Notes under the pieces: model-generated
Told to the model about the DNA's origin: nothing
What the model saw: the letters and a program-made list of their open reading frames with translations, nothing else
Database searches by the model: none
Assembly: GCA_903859795.1 (NCBI GenBank)
Contig: CAIOOC010000413.1
Span: 1 to 11,397, forward strand
DNA from: an uncultured Bacteroidia bacterium
Lineage (GTDB): Bacteria; Bacteroidota; Bacteroidia; Bacteroidales; Prolixibacteraceae
Reading direction: 5' to 3'
Length of the DNA: 11,397 nucleotides
In this document: piece by piece, positions 1-7,886 of the stretch
How positions within the stretch are numbered: the stretch's first letter is position 1
Layout of the letters: every line of letters begins with the position of its first letter
Made by a program: the position numbers and the translations under genes

Positions 1-1
1 A

Positions 2-2707
2 TTATTTTTAGGCTTGTTGCTGTTCCTTTCTTTTACAGCTATCCCGGATTCCGGATTTTCCCAGAATAAGGTGGATATCCTTTCGGTTCCTGCGGGGGAT
101 AAATTTGCAGTTATCAATGAGGCAGGGACATCTATCCTGCCAAGCGGAAGATTTTTAACTCCTGCAGGACAGTTTATACGGATTACCAACGATCCGTTCG
201 GCATGGCTGTCTCACCCGATGGAAAAAAATCGGTAACACTCCATAACGGGGTATTTACCATTGTGGATCTTCATTCGATGGGGACCATAAGGGTGCCGAG
301 TTATGACAAGAAGATCAAATCTCCATTGTCGCATGGATCTTATTTGGGCGTCGCATTTTCAAAAGATTCAAAGACAGTATATTTAAGCGGAGGTGATAAT
401 GGGACCGTAATTATATACGATATTCAAAGCTTAACCCGCCTTGACTCAATTTCGCTTGACGGTGTTGCTGATGGTAAAAAGTATGTCGACAGTTTCACTT
501 CCGATCTGGTTTTAAATGAACCGGACAATGAACTGCTTGTTTTGGACAGGGCCAACTTCCGAATGGTGAGGATTGATCTGGCGACCAAAAAGATATCAGC
601 TTCTATACCCGTTGGACGTCAACCTTTTGGTTTGGCACTGAGCCCGGATAAAAAGATCGCTTTTGTGGCCAATGTGGGCGTTTACTCCTACCCGTTAATT
701 ACCGGTGCAACACCAAAAAATATTGACTCATTGATGATATCACACCACCCCTACGGAGACAATACTCCCGAATCCATCAATGGAACGGTTGTGGAAGGGC
801 GTAATGTGCCAGGAGTTGGCAGTCCGCTGAATCCAGATGCCATGAGTGTCTTCACGATAGACCTCAGAACCAACAAGGTAATGGACAAATTTAAAACCGG
901 TCATCAGATCGGTCATATGATTGAAGGGGCTGAAGTGGTGGGAGGTGCAAGTCCTAATTCGATTGTAGTGGGTGATCACTTTGCCTATGTAACAAATGCT
1001 ACAAATGACAATATTTCAATTATTGACTATAAAAACCATAAGTTATTGGGTGATATTCCGATAAAGGTGGATTCGCGGATTGATAAATTCCGGGGACTTC
1101 TTCCTTTCGGCCTCACATTAAGCAAGGATGAAAAGACACTTTATGTTGCCCTTTTGGGTTTTAATGCAGTTGCAGTGATCGACGTTCAGTCCAAAACAAC
1201 CAAAGGATTAATCCCTTCGGCCTGGGGACCAACAAGGGTACAGTTGTCATCAGACAATAAGGAGCTTTATATCATCACCTGTCGTGGTCTTGGTGCAGGA
1301 CCAAACGGAGGTTACGGTTTTGTATCTCCGCCCCAGGGCCATTATATTGGCGACATCCAGCTGGGAAGTTTCCAGAAAGTGCAGACACCCGATGCTGCTC
1401 AACTGGCTGTGTATACTAGACAATCGATCGACAATACCTTCAGGAGTGTGAAAATAACGGATGATGTTAAGAATCCGCTTCCACCTTTACCGGGAATACG
1501 GAAATCTCCTATCAAATATATTGTCTATATCACTAAGGAGAACAGAACATATGATGAGGTTTTTGGTCAGATGAAAGGTGCAACCGGCGACAGTACGATT
1601 GCGAGATTTGGCATAAATAACGAATACACTTTACCCGATTCGCTGAAAAAGAAATTTCCAAAACTCAGGGTGAGCCCCAATCACATAAAGGCTGCAAAAC
1701 AATACTCATTCTCAGACAATTATTACTGCGACAGCGACGCATCGATACATGGGCATCACTGGCTTGCTGGTGTGATTCCCAACGAATGGGTTGAAGTTAA
1801 TTCAAGCGTTTCCAAAACAGCAAAGATCTTTTCAACGGCTCCAGGAAGGCGAAACCCTGGTACAACCGGCAGTATGGACCCTGAAGATTACGCTGAAACG
1901 GGCGGACTATGGGAGGCGCTTGACCGGGCGAAAGTTGAGTTCTATAACTTTGGTGAAGCTAATGAAACGGCCCATAACCGCGAGGAGTGGTATGATACAA
2001 ATACTGGCGGAGCACATGGCGTAATGGTTCCGATGCAAAAAGCACTCTTTCACAGAACAAGTCATAATTACGCCGGGTTTAATACGAACATTCCTGATCA
2101 GTACCGGATGGATCAGTTTGAAAAGGAGTTTACTGACAAATGGATCAAAGGGAAGGAAAAGTTACCTTCTTTGCTGACGATGCAGGTACCCAATGACCAT
2201 GGAGCGGGAAATCGTCCGGAGGATGGATACTATTATCCTCACTCCTTTATGGCAGACAATGATCTGGCAGTGGGACGGATTCTGCATTTCCTCTCAAGAA
2301 CCAAATACTGGAAAAATATGCTTGTCATTATTACAGAGGACGATCCGCAGGGTGGTATTGATCATATAGATGCTCATCGTTCAGTTTTAATGATGGAAGG
2401 ACCATATGTGAAAAGGGGATACGTATCCCATACTCATGCCAATTTCGGTTCAATTCTGAAAACTATCTACAACATATTGGATGTTAGATATGTTAATCAG
2501 TTTGATGTGACTGCCTCTTTATTGCAGGATTTCTTTACATCAAAGCCAGATTACACACCGTATACACTCGAGAAGAATGACCCCAGAGTATTCGATGCGG
2601 AAAAGGCAATGAAAAGATATAACAGGACCATCGATTGGCGCAAAATTGAGAAGGGGCCGGATATGGATGATGAGGATGATGCAAGGGCAGTTCATTATAA
2701 GAAATAG
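2..2707 (+). CDS. Secreted YncE-like beta-propeller / alkaline-phosphatase-superfamily phosphoesterase (5' partial)
   Basis: Probable periplasmic or secreted protein that fuses a beta-propeller to a phosphoesterase domain; the substrate is unknown. The frame is open to the window edge and already encodes a hydrophobic stretch ending near Phe-Ser-Gln, so the real start lies upstream; TTG at 14 is only the first possible start inside the window. Counting from that TTG (897 residues), YVTN/YncE-type repeats of the form FG-x-x-x-S-x-D recur near residues 62, 111, 205 and 365. The phosphoesterase half runs from about 500 to 850. It shows ENRTYDEVFG at 509-518, NDH at 727-729 and EDDPQGGIDHIDAHR at 775-789, the usual positions of metal-binding acidic and His residues in Pfam Phosphoesterase (phospholipase C/acid phosphatase-like) proteins. 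Such two-domain proteins are known as bifunctional YncE family/alkaline phosphatase family proteins. The C-terminus is Asp/Glu-rich. It is followed by a 248-bp gap, so co-transcription with the next gene is uncertain. Confidence 0.86.
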   Translation, partial: LFLGLLLFLSFTAIPDSGFSQNKVDILSVPAGDKFAVINEAGTSILPSGRFLTPAGQFIRITNDPFGMAVSPDGKKSVTLHNGVFTIVDLHSMGTIRVPSYDKKIKSPLSHGSYLGVAFSKDSKTVYLSGGDNGTVIIYDIQSLTRLDSISLDGVADGKKYVDSFTSDLVLNEPDNELLVLDRANFRMVRIDLATKKISASIPVGRQPFGLALSPDKKIAFVANVGVYSYPLITGATPKNIDSLMISHHPYGDNTPESINGTVVEGRNVPGVGSPLNPDAMSVFTIDLRTNKVMDKFKTGHQIGHMIEGAEVVGGASPNSIVVGDHFAYVTNATNDNISIIDYKNHKLLGDIPIKVDSRIDKFRGLLPFGLTLSKDEKTLYVALLGFNAVAVIDVQSKTTKGLIPSAWGPTRVQLSSDNKELYIITCRGLGAGPNGGYGFVSPPQGHYIGDIQLGSFQKVQTPDAAQLAVYTRQSIDNTFRSVKITDDVKNPLPPLPGIRKSPIKYIVYITKENRTYDEVFGQMKGATGDSTIARFGINNEYTLPDSLKKKFPKLRVSPNHIKAAKQYSFSDNYYCDSDASIHGHHWLAGVIPNEWVEVNSSVSKTAKIFSTAPGRRNPGTTGSMDPEDYAETGGLWEALDRAKVEFYNFGEANETAHNREEWYDTNTGGAHGVMVPMQKALFHRTSHNYAGFNTNIPDQYRMDQFEKEFTDKWIKGKEKLPSLLTMQVPNDHGAGNRPEDGYYYPHSFMADNDLAVGRILHFLSRTKYWKNMLVIITEDDPQGGIDHIDAHRSVLMMEGPYVKRGYVSHTHANFGSILKTIYNILDVRYVNQFDVTASLLQDFFTSKPDYTPYTLEKNDPRVFDAEKAMKRYNRTIDWRKIEKGPDMDDEDDARAVHYKK

Positions 2708-2747
2708 GATTTAATATGAATTTAAAAAGAATTGTATCTGTTTATCG

Positions 2748-2863
2748 GCAACTGACTGTTGGCGGATAGCAATTGACTTAGAAAGATATAATAAGCTGGC
2801 TATTCTCCACATCAGGTGTTAAATCAGGTGATAATACTTATCTTGATTAAATTCTGCCAGGTG
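2748..2863. repeat. Short direct repeats in the 2708-2955 intergenic gap
   Basis: The gap between the phosphoesterase and the ceramidase-like gene holds two short repeat families. GCAACTGACT (2748-2757) recurs with one change as GCAATTGACT (2769-2778), 21 bp apart start to start, about two helical turns. ATCAGGTG occurs at 2811-2818 and 2823-2830, and its CAGGTG core again at 2858-2863. An AT-rich imperfect hairpin (AATCA/TGATT plus GATAA/TTATC, 2822-2848) overlaps the second copy; it lacks a T-tract and is not a convincing terminator. I found no TAnnTTTG promoter element. The repeats could be regulator-binding sites, but chance is not excluded. Confidence 0.25.
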
Positions 2864-2955
2864 CCAGTAGCCATTTGCGAGCTGCTATTATTGCATTTCA
2901 CTCATTTAGAGCAAAATATAATTAAAAGATTATTACATAACATCAAAATCATCCA

Positions 2956-4512
2956 ATGAAATCATTTTTAAAAGGGCTGGGATTAATTATCCTTATTACC
3001 ATTGTCGGGTTGGGTATTTGGATCCATTCAAATCTGAAAGACAGGAATCCGGGTTATAAAGCTGATCTGAAGATTTTAAACACAAAACCATCTCCCCTCA
3101 GGGCGGGTTTTGCTGCGTTCCCTATTACCCCTGAGGTTCCGGATCGTTGGGTAGACAAAAACAAAGATGCCGAATATAACCCGAAAGATGGCGATACGTT
3201 TATCGATGGCAATGGAAACGGGGTTTTTGATGGTGTTTGGATTGCCGGGTTCGGAAACAGCCGTGCAGCAAACGGAATACATGACGATGTCTGGGCCAGA
3301 ACAATGGTTGTTGATGACGGCAAAACCAGAATGGCTATTGTTGTGCTTGATGCGATAGGTTTTATGAACGACGATATTATCGATATCAGGAAACGGATAC
3401 CCGGAGAAGCTGGCGTTACGTATACGATAATTACCTCAACACATACCCACGAAAGTGCTGATTTATTAGGCCTTTGGGGTGATTCTCATTTTAAAAGCGG
3501 GATAAATAAGAAGTATATGGAATATGTGAAGACTCAGGTAGTGAAATCGGTGCTAGCCGCAGTAAAAAGTATGCGTCCGGTAAGACTTGAGGTTTCGCAG
3601 GATCTTACAGGGGCAGCTAATCAGGTAATTGACACAAGAAAGCCTGAGGTCTTTGATTCCGGCCTTAGGTTGATTAAAGCTGTTGATAAGGAGAATGGAG
3701 CCACATTAGGCTCCCTGGTGGCATGGGCCGACCATCCCGAAACCTTATGGAGCGACAATTTGCTGATCTCCTCCGATTTTCCACATTATGTGCGTCAGGG
3801 TGTTGAAAAGGGAGTCTTTAACAAAGACAGTCTTATGAAACCGGGTATAGGTGGTGTAGCGGTTTATATCAACGGAGCTGTTGGGGGGCTGATGACGACC
3901 CATCCGAGACTGGCAATTAAAGATCCGTTTACTGGTCAGGAGTTTAAGGAACCTACTTTTGAAAAGGCTGAGGCTCAGGGAAAAAACCTTGCATTACTGG
4001 CTTTGAATGCGATGGAAAAACCTGTTGAGAAAATAGATAGTGCTGCTATTTCGTTGGTCGTAAGGACAATCTTTTTGCCGATTGACAATACCATGTTTGA
4101 ACTTGGAACCGCTTTGGGCGTTCTTGACAGAGGTACCACAGGCTGGATGAAAATGCGTTCGGAAGTTTCTGTCTTCAAAATTGGCCCGATTTCGTTTGCC
4201 ACTTTCCCGGGAGAGGTATATCCTGAAATTCTGAATGGAGGAATCGAATCACCTGAAGGTCAGGATTTTAAAATAGCTCCTGTAGAGGTTCCGGCCGTGA
4301 GGGAGCTTATGCCGGGGAAATATAAATTTGTCTTTGGTCTTGCAAATGACGAGATCGGTTATATCGTTCCAAAGAGTCAATGGGATGAAAAGGCTCCCTG
4401 GACATACGGAAGAGACGGAGCTCCCTACGGTGAGGTAAACTCGCTGGGATCCGAAACGGCACCGGCACTGCACCGTCATATCAGGGAAATATTGGGGGAA
4501 CTGAATCAATAA
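2956..4512 (+). CDS. Membrane-anchored neutral/alkaline ceramidase-like hydrolase
   Basis: Resembles the N-terminal domain of neutral/alkaline non-lysosomal ceramidases, zinc enzymes that hydrolyse the N-acyl bond of ceramide. The 518 residues start with one hydrophobic segment (about 5-25), giving a signal anchor or uncleaved signal peptide, so the enzyme probably faces the periplasm. The family start GFAAFPITPE comes soon after. Apparent zinc ligands, compared from memory with the Pseudomonas enzyme, are His163/His165 in THTHES, His260 in ADHPET, Glu420 in FPGE and Tyr469 in NDEIGY. The segment where true ceramidases have GDVSP with the catalytic Ser reads NGAVGGLM (306-313), so ceramide hydrolysis is doubtful. 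Residues 67-93 form an Asp/Asn/Gly-rich insertion with DGNGNGVFD (84-92), like an EF-hand calcium loop. The ATG at 2956 sits directly before the anchor; no Shine-Dalgarno is seen, as is usual in Bacteroidota. A related amidase or esterase activity is possible. Confidence 0.8.
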   Translation: MKSFLKGLGLIILITIVGLGIWIHSNLKDRNPGYKADLKILNTKPSPLRAGFAAFPITPEVPDRWVDKNKDAEYNPKDGDTFIDGNGNGVFDGVWIAGFGNSRAANGIHDDVWARTMVVDDGKTRMAIVVLDAIGFMNDDIIDIRKRIPGEAGVTYTIITSTHTHESADLLGLWGDSHFKSGINKKYMEYVKTQVVKSVLAAVKSMRPVRLEVSQDLTGAANQVIDTRKPEVFDSGLRLIKAVDKENGATLGSLVAWADHPETLWSDNLLISSDFPHYVRQGVEKGVFNKDSLMKPGIGGVAVYINGAVGGLMTTHPRLAIKDPFTGQEFKEPTFEKAEAQGKNLALLALNAMEKPVEKIDSAAISLVVRTIFLPIDNTMFELGTALGVLDRGTTGWMKMRSEVSVFKIGPISFATFPGEVYPEILNGGIESPEGQDFKIAPVEVPAVRELMPGKYKFVFGLANDEIGYIVPKSQWDEKAPWTYGRDGAPYGEVNSLGSETAPALHRHIREILGELNQ

Positions 4513-4517
4513 CTATC

Positions 4518-4545
4518 GTAGGGGTGCATAATCATGCGCCCCTAC
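4518..4545. repeat. Strong intergenic palindrome (REP-like hairpin)
   Basis: Two 12-nt arms, GTAGGGGTGCAT (4518-4529) and ATGCGCCCCTAC (4534-4545), flank a 4-nt loop. All 12 positions pair, with one G-T wobble. It begins 6 nt after the stop codon of the ceramidase-like gene. It lacks a T-tract, so it is not a standard intrinsic terminator. GTAGGGGC...GCCCCTAC palindromes of this type are typical of dispersed REP-like elements. In the transcript it would form a stable stem that could protect the upstream mRNA from 3' decay or reduce read-through into the esterase genes. Confidence 0.7.
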
Positions 4546-4573
4546 AACCAATATAAACGATAATGATTTTGCG

Positions 4574-4601
4574 TAAGGGCGCAGATGATGCCGCCCCAGC
4601 C
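4574..4601. repeat. Degenerate second copy of the intergenic palindrome
   Basis: This 28-nt segment lines up with the palindrome at 4518-4545, matching at about 16 positions with outer blocks GTA.GGG.GCA and CGCCCC in register. Its own pairing is weaker: GGGCG (4577-4581) with CGCCC (4592-4596), extended by CA/TG across one bulged C. It starts 56 nt after the first copy and ends about 20 nt before the first esterase start codon. Two such elements in one gap are common for REP-type sequences. The relation could also be chance similarity of GC-rich stems. Confidence 0.4.
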
Positions 4602-4621
4602 AACCAACGAACAAAAACAAG

Positions 4622-5617
4622 ATGATATCCCGAATAGTTAAACGTCTTCTTATTGGTCTGCTGTCGTTCCTGGTCATCGCTATTATGCTGATGATAACAC
4701 CCAGGGTTTGGTCCGCTTTAAATCCAGGGAAGCCACCTATCGGGTATCATTTTTTGACACCTACCTACCTGGCCATCGGGCTTGGATTGGAACATATGAT
4801 CAACAGAAGGCCTTCCGTTCCCGAAGATATTCAGGAAATTAAAAATATCGAATATAAAAATGTGAATGGTAAATCGCTGCAACTGGATATTTATAAACCA
4901 AAAAATTTAATCGGAACCACACCGTTATTAGTTTTTATTCATGGAGGCGGGTGGCGTAGCGGAGAGAGGGCCGATTACCTGGTCTATCTGATCGCGTTTG
5001 CTAAAAAGGGGTATGTTACTGCAACTGTTTCATATCGGTTTTTAGAGACTGCACCCTATCCTGCATGCGTTGAGGATATTACTGATGCAGTTCAATGGTT
5101 TTATAAAAACGGGGACGGTTATTGTTATGATCCCGACCAGATTGCCCTTATTGGAGGTTCCGCAGGAGCTCATCTGGCAATGCTTGCCGGTTATGGGTGG
5201 AAAAAACCGGGAGCTCAATCTGACACAACTAGCGGATATGAAAGCAAACACCATATAAAAGCTGTTGTAGATATCTATGGACCATCAGACCTTACTACTG
5301 AATTTTCAAGGACCAATTCAACAGTAACCGGGTTTCTTGCCAAATCCTATACAGAGGCACCAGGTCTTTATCTTGAGGCATCACCTATTCATTATGTGAA
5401 TAAAAGCAGCCCAGCAACAATGATTCTCCACGGTACTTCTGACCAGATTGTACCTGTCAGTCAGTCTGATATGTTAAAAATAAAACTTGATAGCCTCGGC
5501 GTTCCAAACGTATATTACAAAGTTCCGCTATGGCCGCATACTATGGACATCGTCGAACGTGTTAATAATTATTCAGAAGCCAGGATGACCAATTTCTTTG
5601 AGAAATATTTAAAATAA
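4622..5617 (+). CDS. Membrane-anchored alpha/beta-hydrolase esterase, copy 1
   Basis: Esterase/lipase of the alpha/beta-hydrolase fold (BD-FAE/hormone-sensitive-lipase-like), 331 residues, probably tethered to the inner membrane facing the periplasm. A basic N-terminus (RIVKRLL) is followed by a hydrophobic segment at about 9-27. Next comes a segment (about 27-62) shared with the downstream paralogue but outside the core fold. The hydrolase domain starts near 75. Its catalytic parts are all present: HGGGW oxyanion-hole motif at 107-111, nucleophile Ser180 in GGSAG, Asp274 in GTSDQIVP and His306 in WPH. It likely cleaves carboxylic esters; the acyl or alcohol part cannot be read from the sequence. 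The gene lies 109 nt after the ceramidase-like gene, beyond two palindromes, and 12 nt before its paralogue, with about two thirds identity to it by eye. The ATG at 4622 is the natural start, since it gives the same N-terminal layout as the paralogue. Confidence 0.9.
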   Translation: MISRIVKRLLIGLLSFLVIAIMLMITPRVWSALNPGKPPIGYHFLTPTYLAIGLGLEHMINRRPSVPEDIQEIKNIEYKNVNGKSLQLDIYKPKNLIGTTPLLVFIHGGGWRSGERADYLVYLIAFAKKGYVTATVSYRFLETAPYPACVEDITDAVQWFYKNGDGYCYDPDQIALIGGSAGAHLAMLAGYGWKKPGAQSDTTSGYESKHHIKAVVDIYGPSDLTTEFSRTNSTVTGFLAKSYTEAPGLYLEASPIHYVNKSSPATMILHGTSDQIVPVSQSDMLKIKLDSLGVPNVYYKVPLWPHTMDIVERVNNYSEARMTNFFEKYLK

Positions 5618-5629
5618 ATACTATTGGTT

Positions 5630-6616
5630 ATGAAAATACTCAAGCGCATATTCTCCGGTCTGTTGATCCTGGTCATAGTGGGAGGCATCCTACTGGTAAC
5701 ACCCAGGCTATGGTCGGCTCTTAACCCGGAGAATCCTCCTGTTGGTTATCATTTTGTCCTCCCCGGTTATCTTGCCGTTGGTTTAGGACTGGAGAAACTG
5801 ATTGATATGAATCCCGATGTCCCGTCCGATATTGAACAATATAAAGACATTGAGTATAAGAATATAAACGGTAAATCGCTTAAACTCGACATATACCGAC
5901 CTAAAAATGTCATAAAACCTTTACCGTTGCTGGTCTTTATTCATGGTGGGTCATGGAGTCACGGGAAAAGATCTGATTATTTGGTTTACCTGATGTCGTT
6001 TGCGAAAAAGGGTTATATGACCGCTACTGTTTCTTACCGGTTGCTTCAGGATGGGCCCTATCCGGCATGCGCGGAGGATATTAATGATGCGGTTCAGTGG
6101 TTTTACAAAAACGGAGAAAAATATGGATATGATGCTGACAGGATAGCCTTGATAGGTGGTTCGGCAGGGGCACACCTTGCTCTGCTGGCGGCTTATGAAT
6201 GGAGAAAACCTGGCCTGGCTACCGATACTGCTTTTATGCGGTCAAACCGTCACAGGATTAGAGCAGTGGTCGATATTTACGGACCGATTGATCTGACTAC
6301 TGAATATGCACGAAACCAGCCGTTAGTAAACCATTTGATTGCCCATTCTCACAAGGAAACCCCCGAACTTTATAGAGAGGCGTCCCCAATACAGTATCTT
6401 GATAAGAAGGATCCTCCTACAATGATTCTCCACGGCACTTCAGACGATCTGGTGCCGATCAGTCAATCCGATTATTTAAAAGCAAAACTGGACAGTCTTG
6501 GAGTTCCAAATGTCTATTACAGGGTTCCGGGTTGGCCGCATGCCATGGATGTAGTAAAGCGTGTGAATGAATTTTCGCAGGTGAAAATGAATGACTTTTT
6601 TGTGAAATATCTTTGA
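5630..6616 (+). CDS. Membrane-anchored alpha/beta-hydrolase esterase, copy 2 (tandem paralogue)
   Basis: Second copy of the anchored esterase, 328 residues from the ATG at 5630. A TTG two codons upstream (5624) is open in frame, but the ATG gives MKILKRIF, which aligns with the paralogue's start, so I chose it. The layout is the same: basic start, hydrophobic anchor at about 7-25, conserved membrane-proximal segment, then the hydrolase domain. Catalytic residues are Ser178 in GGSAG, Asp272 in GTSDDLVP and His304 in WPH. The oxyanion motif is HGGSW (105-109) where copy 1 has HGGGW. The two copies differ most between the DIYGP motif and EASP, a region that often covers the active site in this fold, so their substrates may differ. 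The 12-nt gap before it and the 28-nt gap after it imply one transcript with copy 1 and the MFS transporter. Confidence 0.9.
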   Translation: MKILKRIFSGLLILVIVGGILLVTPRLWSALNPENPPVGYHFVLPGYLAVGLGLEKLIDMNPDVPSDIEQYKDIEYKNINGKSLKLDIYRPKNVIKPLPLLVFIHGGSWSHGKRSDYLVYLMSFAKKGYMTATVSYRLLQDGPYPACAEDINDAVQWFYKNGEKYGYDADRIALIGGSAGAHLALLAAYEWRKPGLATDTAFMRSNRHRIRAVVDIYGPIDLTTEYARNQPLVNHLIAHSHKETPELYREASPIQYLDKKDPPTMILHGTSDDLVPISQSDYLKAKLDSLGVPNVYYRVPGWPHAMDVVKRVNEFSQVKMNDFFVKYL

Positions 6617-6644
6617 TTGAACCAGAATAATTTAACTAAACTAT

Positions 6645-7886
6645 ATGCAGAATAAAAAATGGTATCCGTGGTTTGTAGTCGGCTTGTTGTGGGTAGTCGC
6701 ACTGCTTAATTATCTTGACAGGCAGATGCTTTCAACAATGAAGCCCTCAATGATGATTGATATAACAGAGTTGGAAACAGCAGCCAATTTCGGTCGTCTG
6801 ATGGCGATTTTCCTTTGGATTTATGCCCTGATGAGCCCTGTTTCGGGAATTATTGCTGACAGGCTTAACAGGAAATGGATGATTGTCGGGAGTTTGTTTA
6901 TCTGGTCATCAGTTACAATGATGATGGGTTTTGCCAAAACTTTCGATCAGCTTTATGTTCTGCGTGCACTGATGGGTGTTAGTGAGGCATTTTATATGCC
7001 AGCAGGTCTTGCTCTTATCGCAGATTATCATCAGGGAAAAACCCGTTCACTGGCGGTTGGATTGCATATGACCGGAATCTACCTTGGACAAGCCCTTGGG
7101 GGGTTCGGAGCAACCATTGCCGGAAATTTCTCCTGGCAAACGACGTTCCATGTTTTCGGAATGATTGGTGTTATTTACAGTGTTATCCTGATACTTTTTC
7201 TAAGGGAGAAAAAAGCCTATGTCGTAGCCCTGGACCTTACCCATTCCCTAGCCCGGAAATTTAAGGAATTGTTCAAAGGGACAGGTATATTGCTGGGCAA
7301 CATCTCCTTTTGGGTGATTTTATTTTATTTTTCTGCACCCAGTTTGCCCGGATGGGCGACAAAAAGCTGGCTACCTACGTTGTTCGCCACTAACCTGCAT
7401 ATCGACATGTCGCATGCAGGTCCTCTCTCTACGATTACAATGGCTATGTCTTCCCTGATTGGAGTTATTATTGGTGGACTGTTATCCGACAGGTGGATTC
7501 AACGGAATTTGCGCGGTAGGATTTTCACCGGTGCGATTGGCTTGACATTGACAATTCCGGCAGTTCTGCTGATAGGATTTGGTCATAATTTTCTTCCTAT
7601 TATGCTGGGGGCATCAATCTTCGGTCTTGGATTTGGAATGTTTGACGTAAACTGTATGCCTATCTTATGCCAGTTTGCATCTCCACGTTATAGAGCGACC
7701 GGATATGGATTGATGAATCTTGCAGGTATTTCTACCGGGGCATTAATTACTACTTTCCTAGGTAAATCAGCTGACTCAGGCAATTTAAGCCGTGATATCG
7801 CACTTTTGTCTATTTTCGTAGCAGCCGCGGTTATTTTGCAAATGACTATGTTGCGTCCAAAAACAGCAAATAAAACAGACGATTAG
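6645..7886 (+). CDS. MFS transporter (anion:cation symporter-like)
   Basis: Inner-membrane secondary transporter of the major facilitator superfamily; 413 residues fit the usual 12-helix size. The first helix ends in NYLDRQMLS, a pattern common in the anion:cation symporter branch (hexuronate, sugar-acid and other organic-anion carriers). The helix 2-3 loop reads GIIADRLNRKW, the MFS motif A (GxxxDRxxRR-like), and a similar GGLLSDRWIQR follows helix 8. A hydrophilic central loop near 195-215 separates the two six-helix halves. The substrate cannot be determined; an organic anion released by the upstream hydrolases is a reasonable inference. It starts 28 nt after the second esterase and is probably the last gene of that transcript, since a separate promoter follows it. 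No clear intrinsic terminator is seen after its stop codon. Confidence 0.9.
   Translation: MQNKKWYPWFVVGLLWVVALLNYLDRQMLSTMKPSMMIDITELETAANFGRLMAIFLWIYALMSPVSGIIADRLNRKWMIVGSLFIWSSVTMMMGFAKTFDQLYVLRALMGVSEAFYMPAGLALIADYHQGKTRSLAVGLHMTGIYLGQALGGFGATIAGNFSWQTTFHVFGMIGVIYSVILILFLREKKAYVVALDLTHSLARKFKELFKGTGILLGNISFWVILFYFSAPSLPGWATKSWLPTLFATNLHIDMSHAGPLSTITMAMSSLIGVIIGGLLSDRWIQRNLRGRIFTGAIGLTLTIPAVLLIGFGHNFLPIMLGASIFGLGFGMFDVNCMPILCQFASPRYRATGYGLMNLAGISTGALITTFLGKSADSGNLSRDIALLSIFVAAAVILQMTMLRPKTANKTDD

Noticed and set aside
740..979. Reverse-strand open frame of 79 codons inside the phosphoesterase gene
   Set aside because: It lies fully within a well-supported + strand domain-coding region and its translation shows no recognisable motif or signal.
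2716..2769. Possible 17-residue peptide gene starting 9 nt after the phosphoesterase stop codon
   Set aside because: It is very short, has no ribosome-binding or hairpin context, and ends inside the direct-repeat region; nothing supports translation.
3054..3323. Overlapping reverse-strand open frames of 68-89 codons in the ceramidase-like gene
   Set aside because: They are antisense to conserved family motifs, have Ser/Pro/Phe-rich low-information translations, and no own promoter or start context is visible.
5624..5629. TTG start two codons upstream of the second esterase ATG
   Set aside because: The ATG at 5630 gives an N-terminus that aligns with the paralogue, and TTG starts are rare when an ATG is adjacent.
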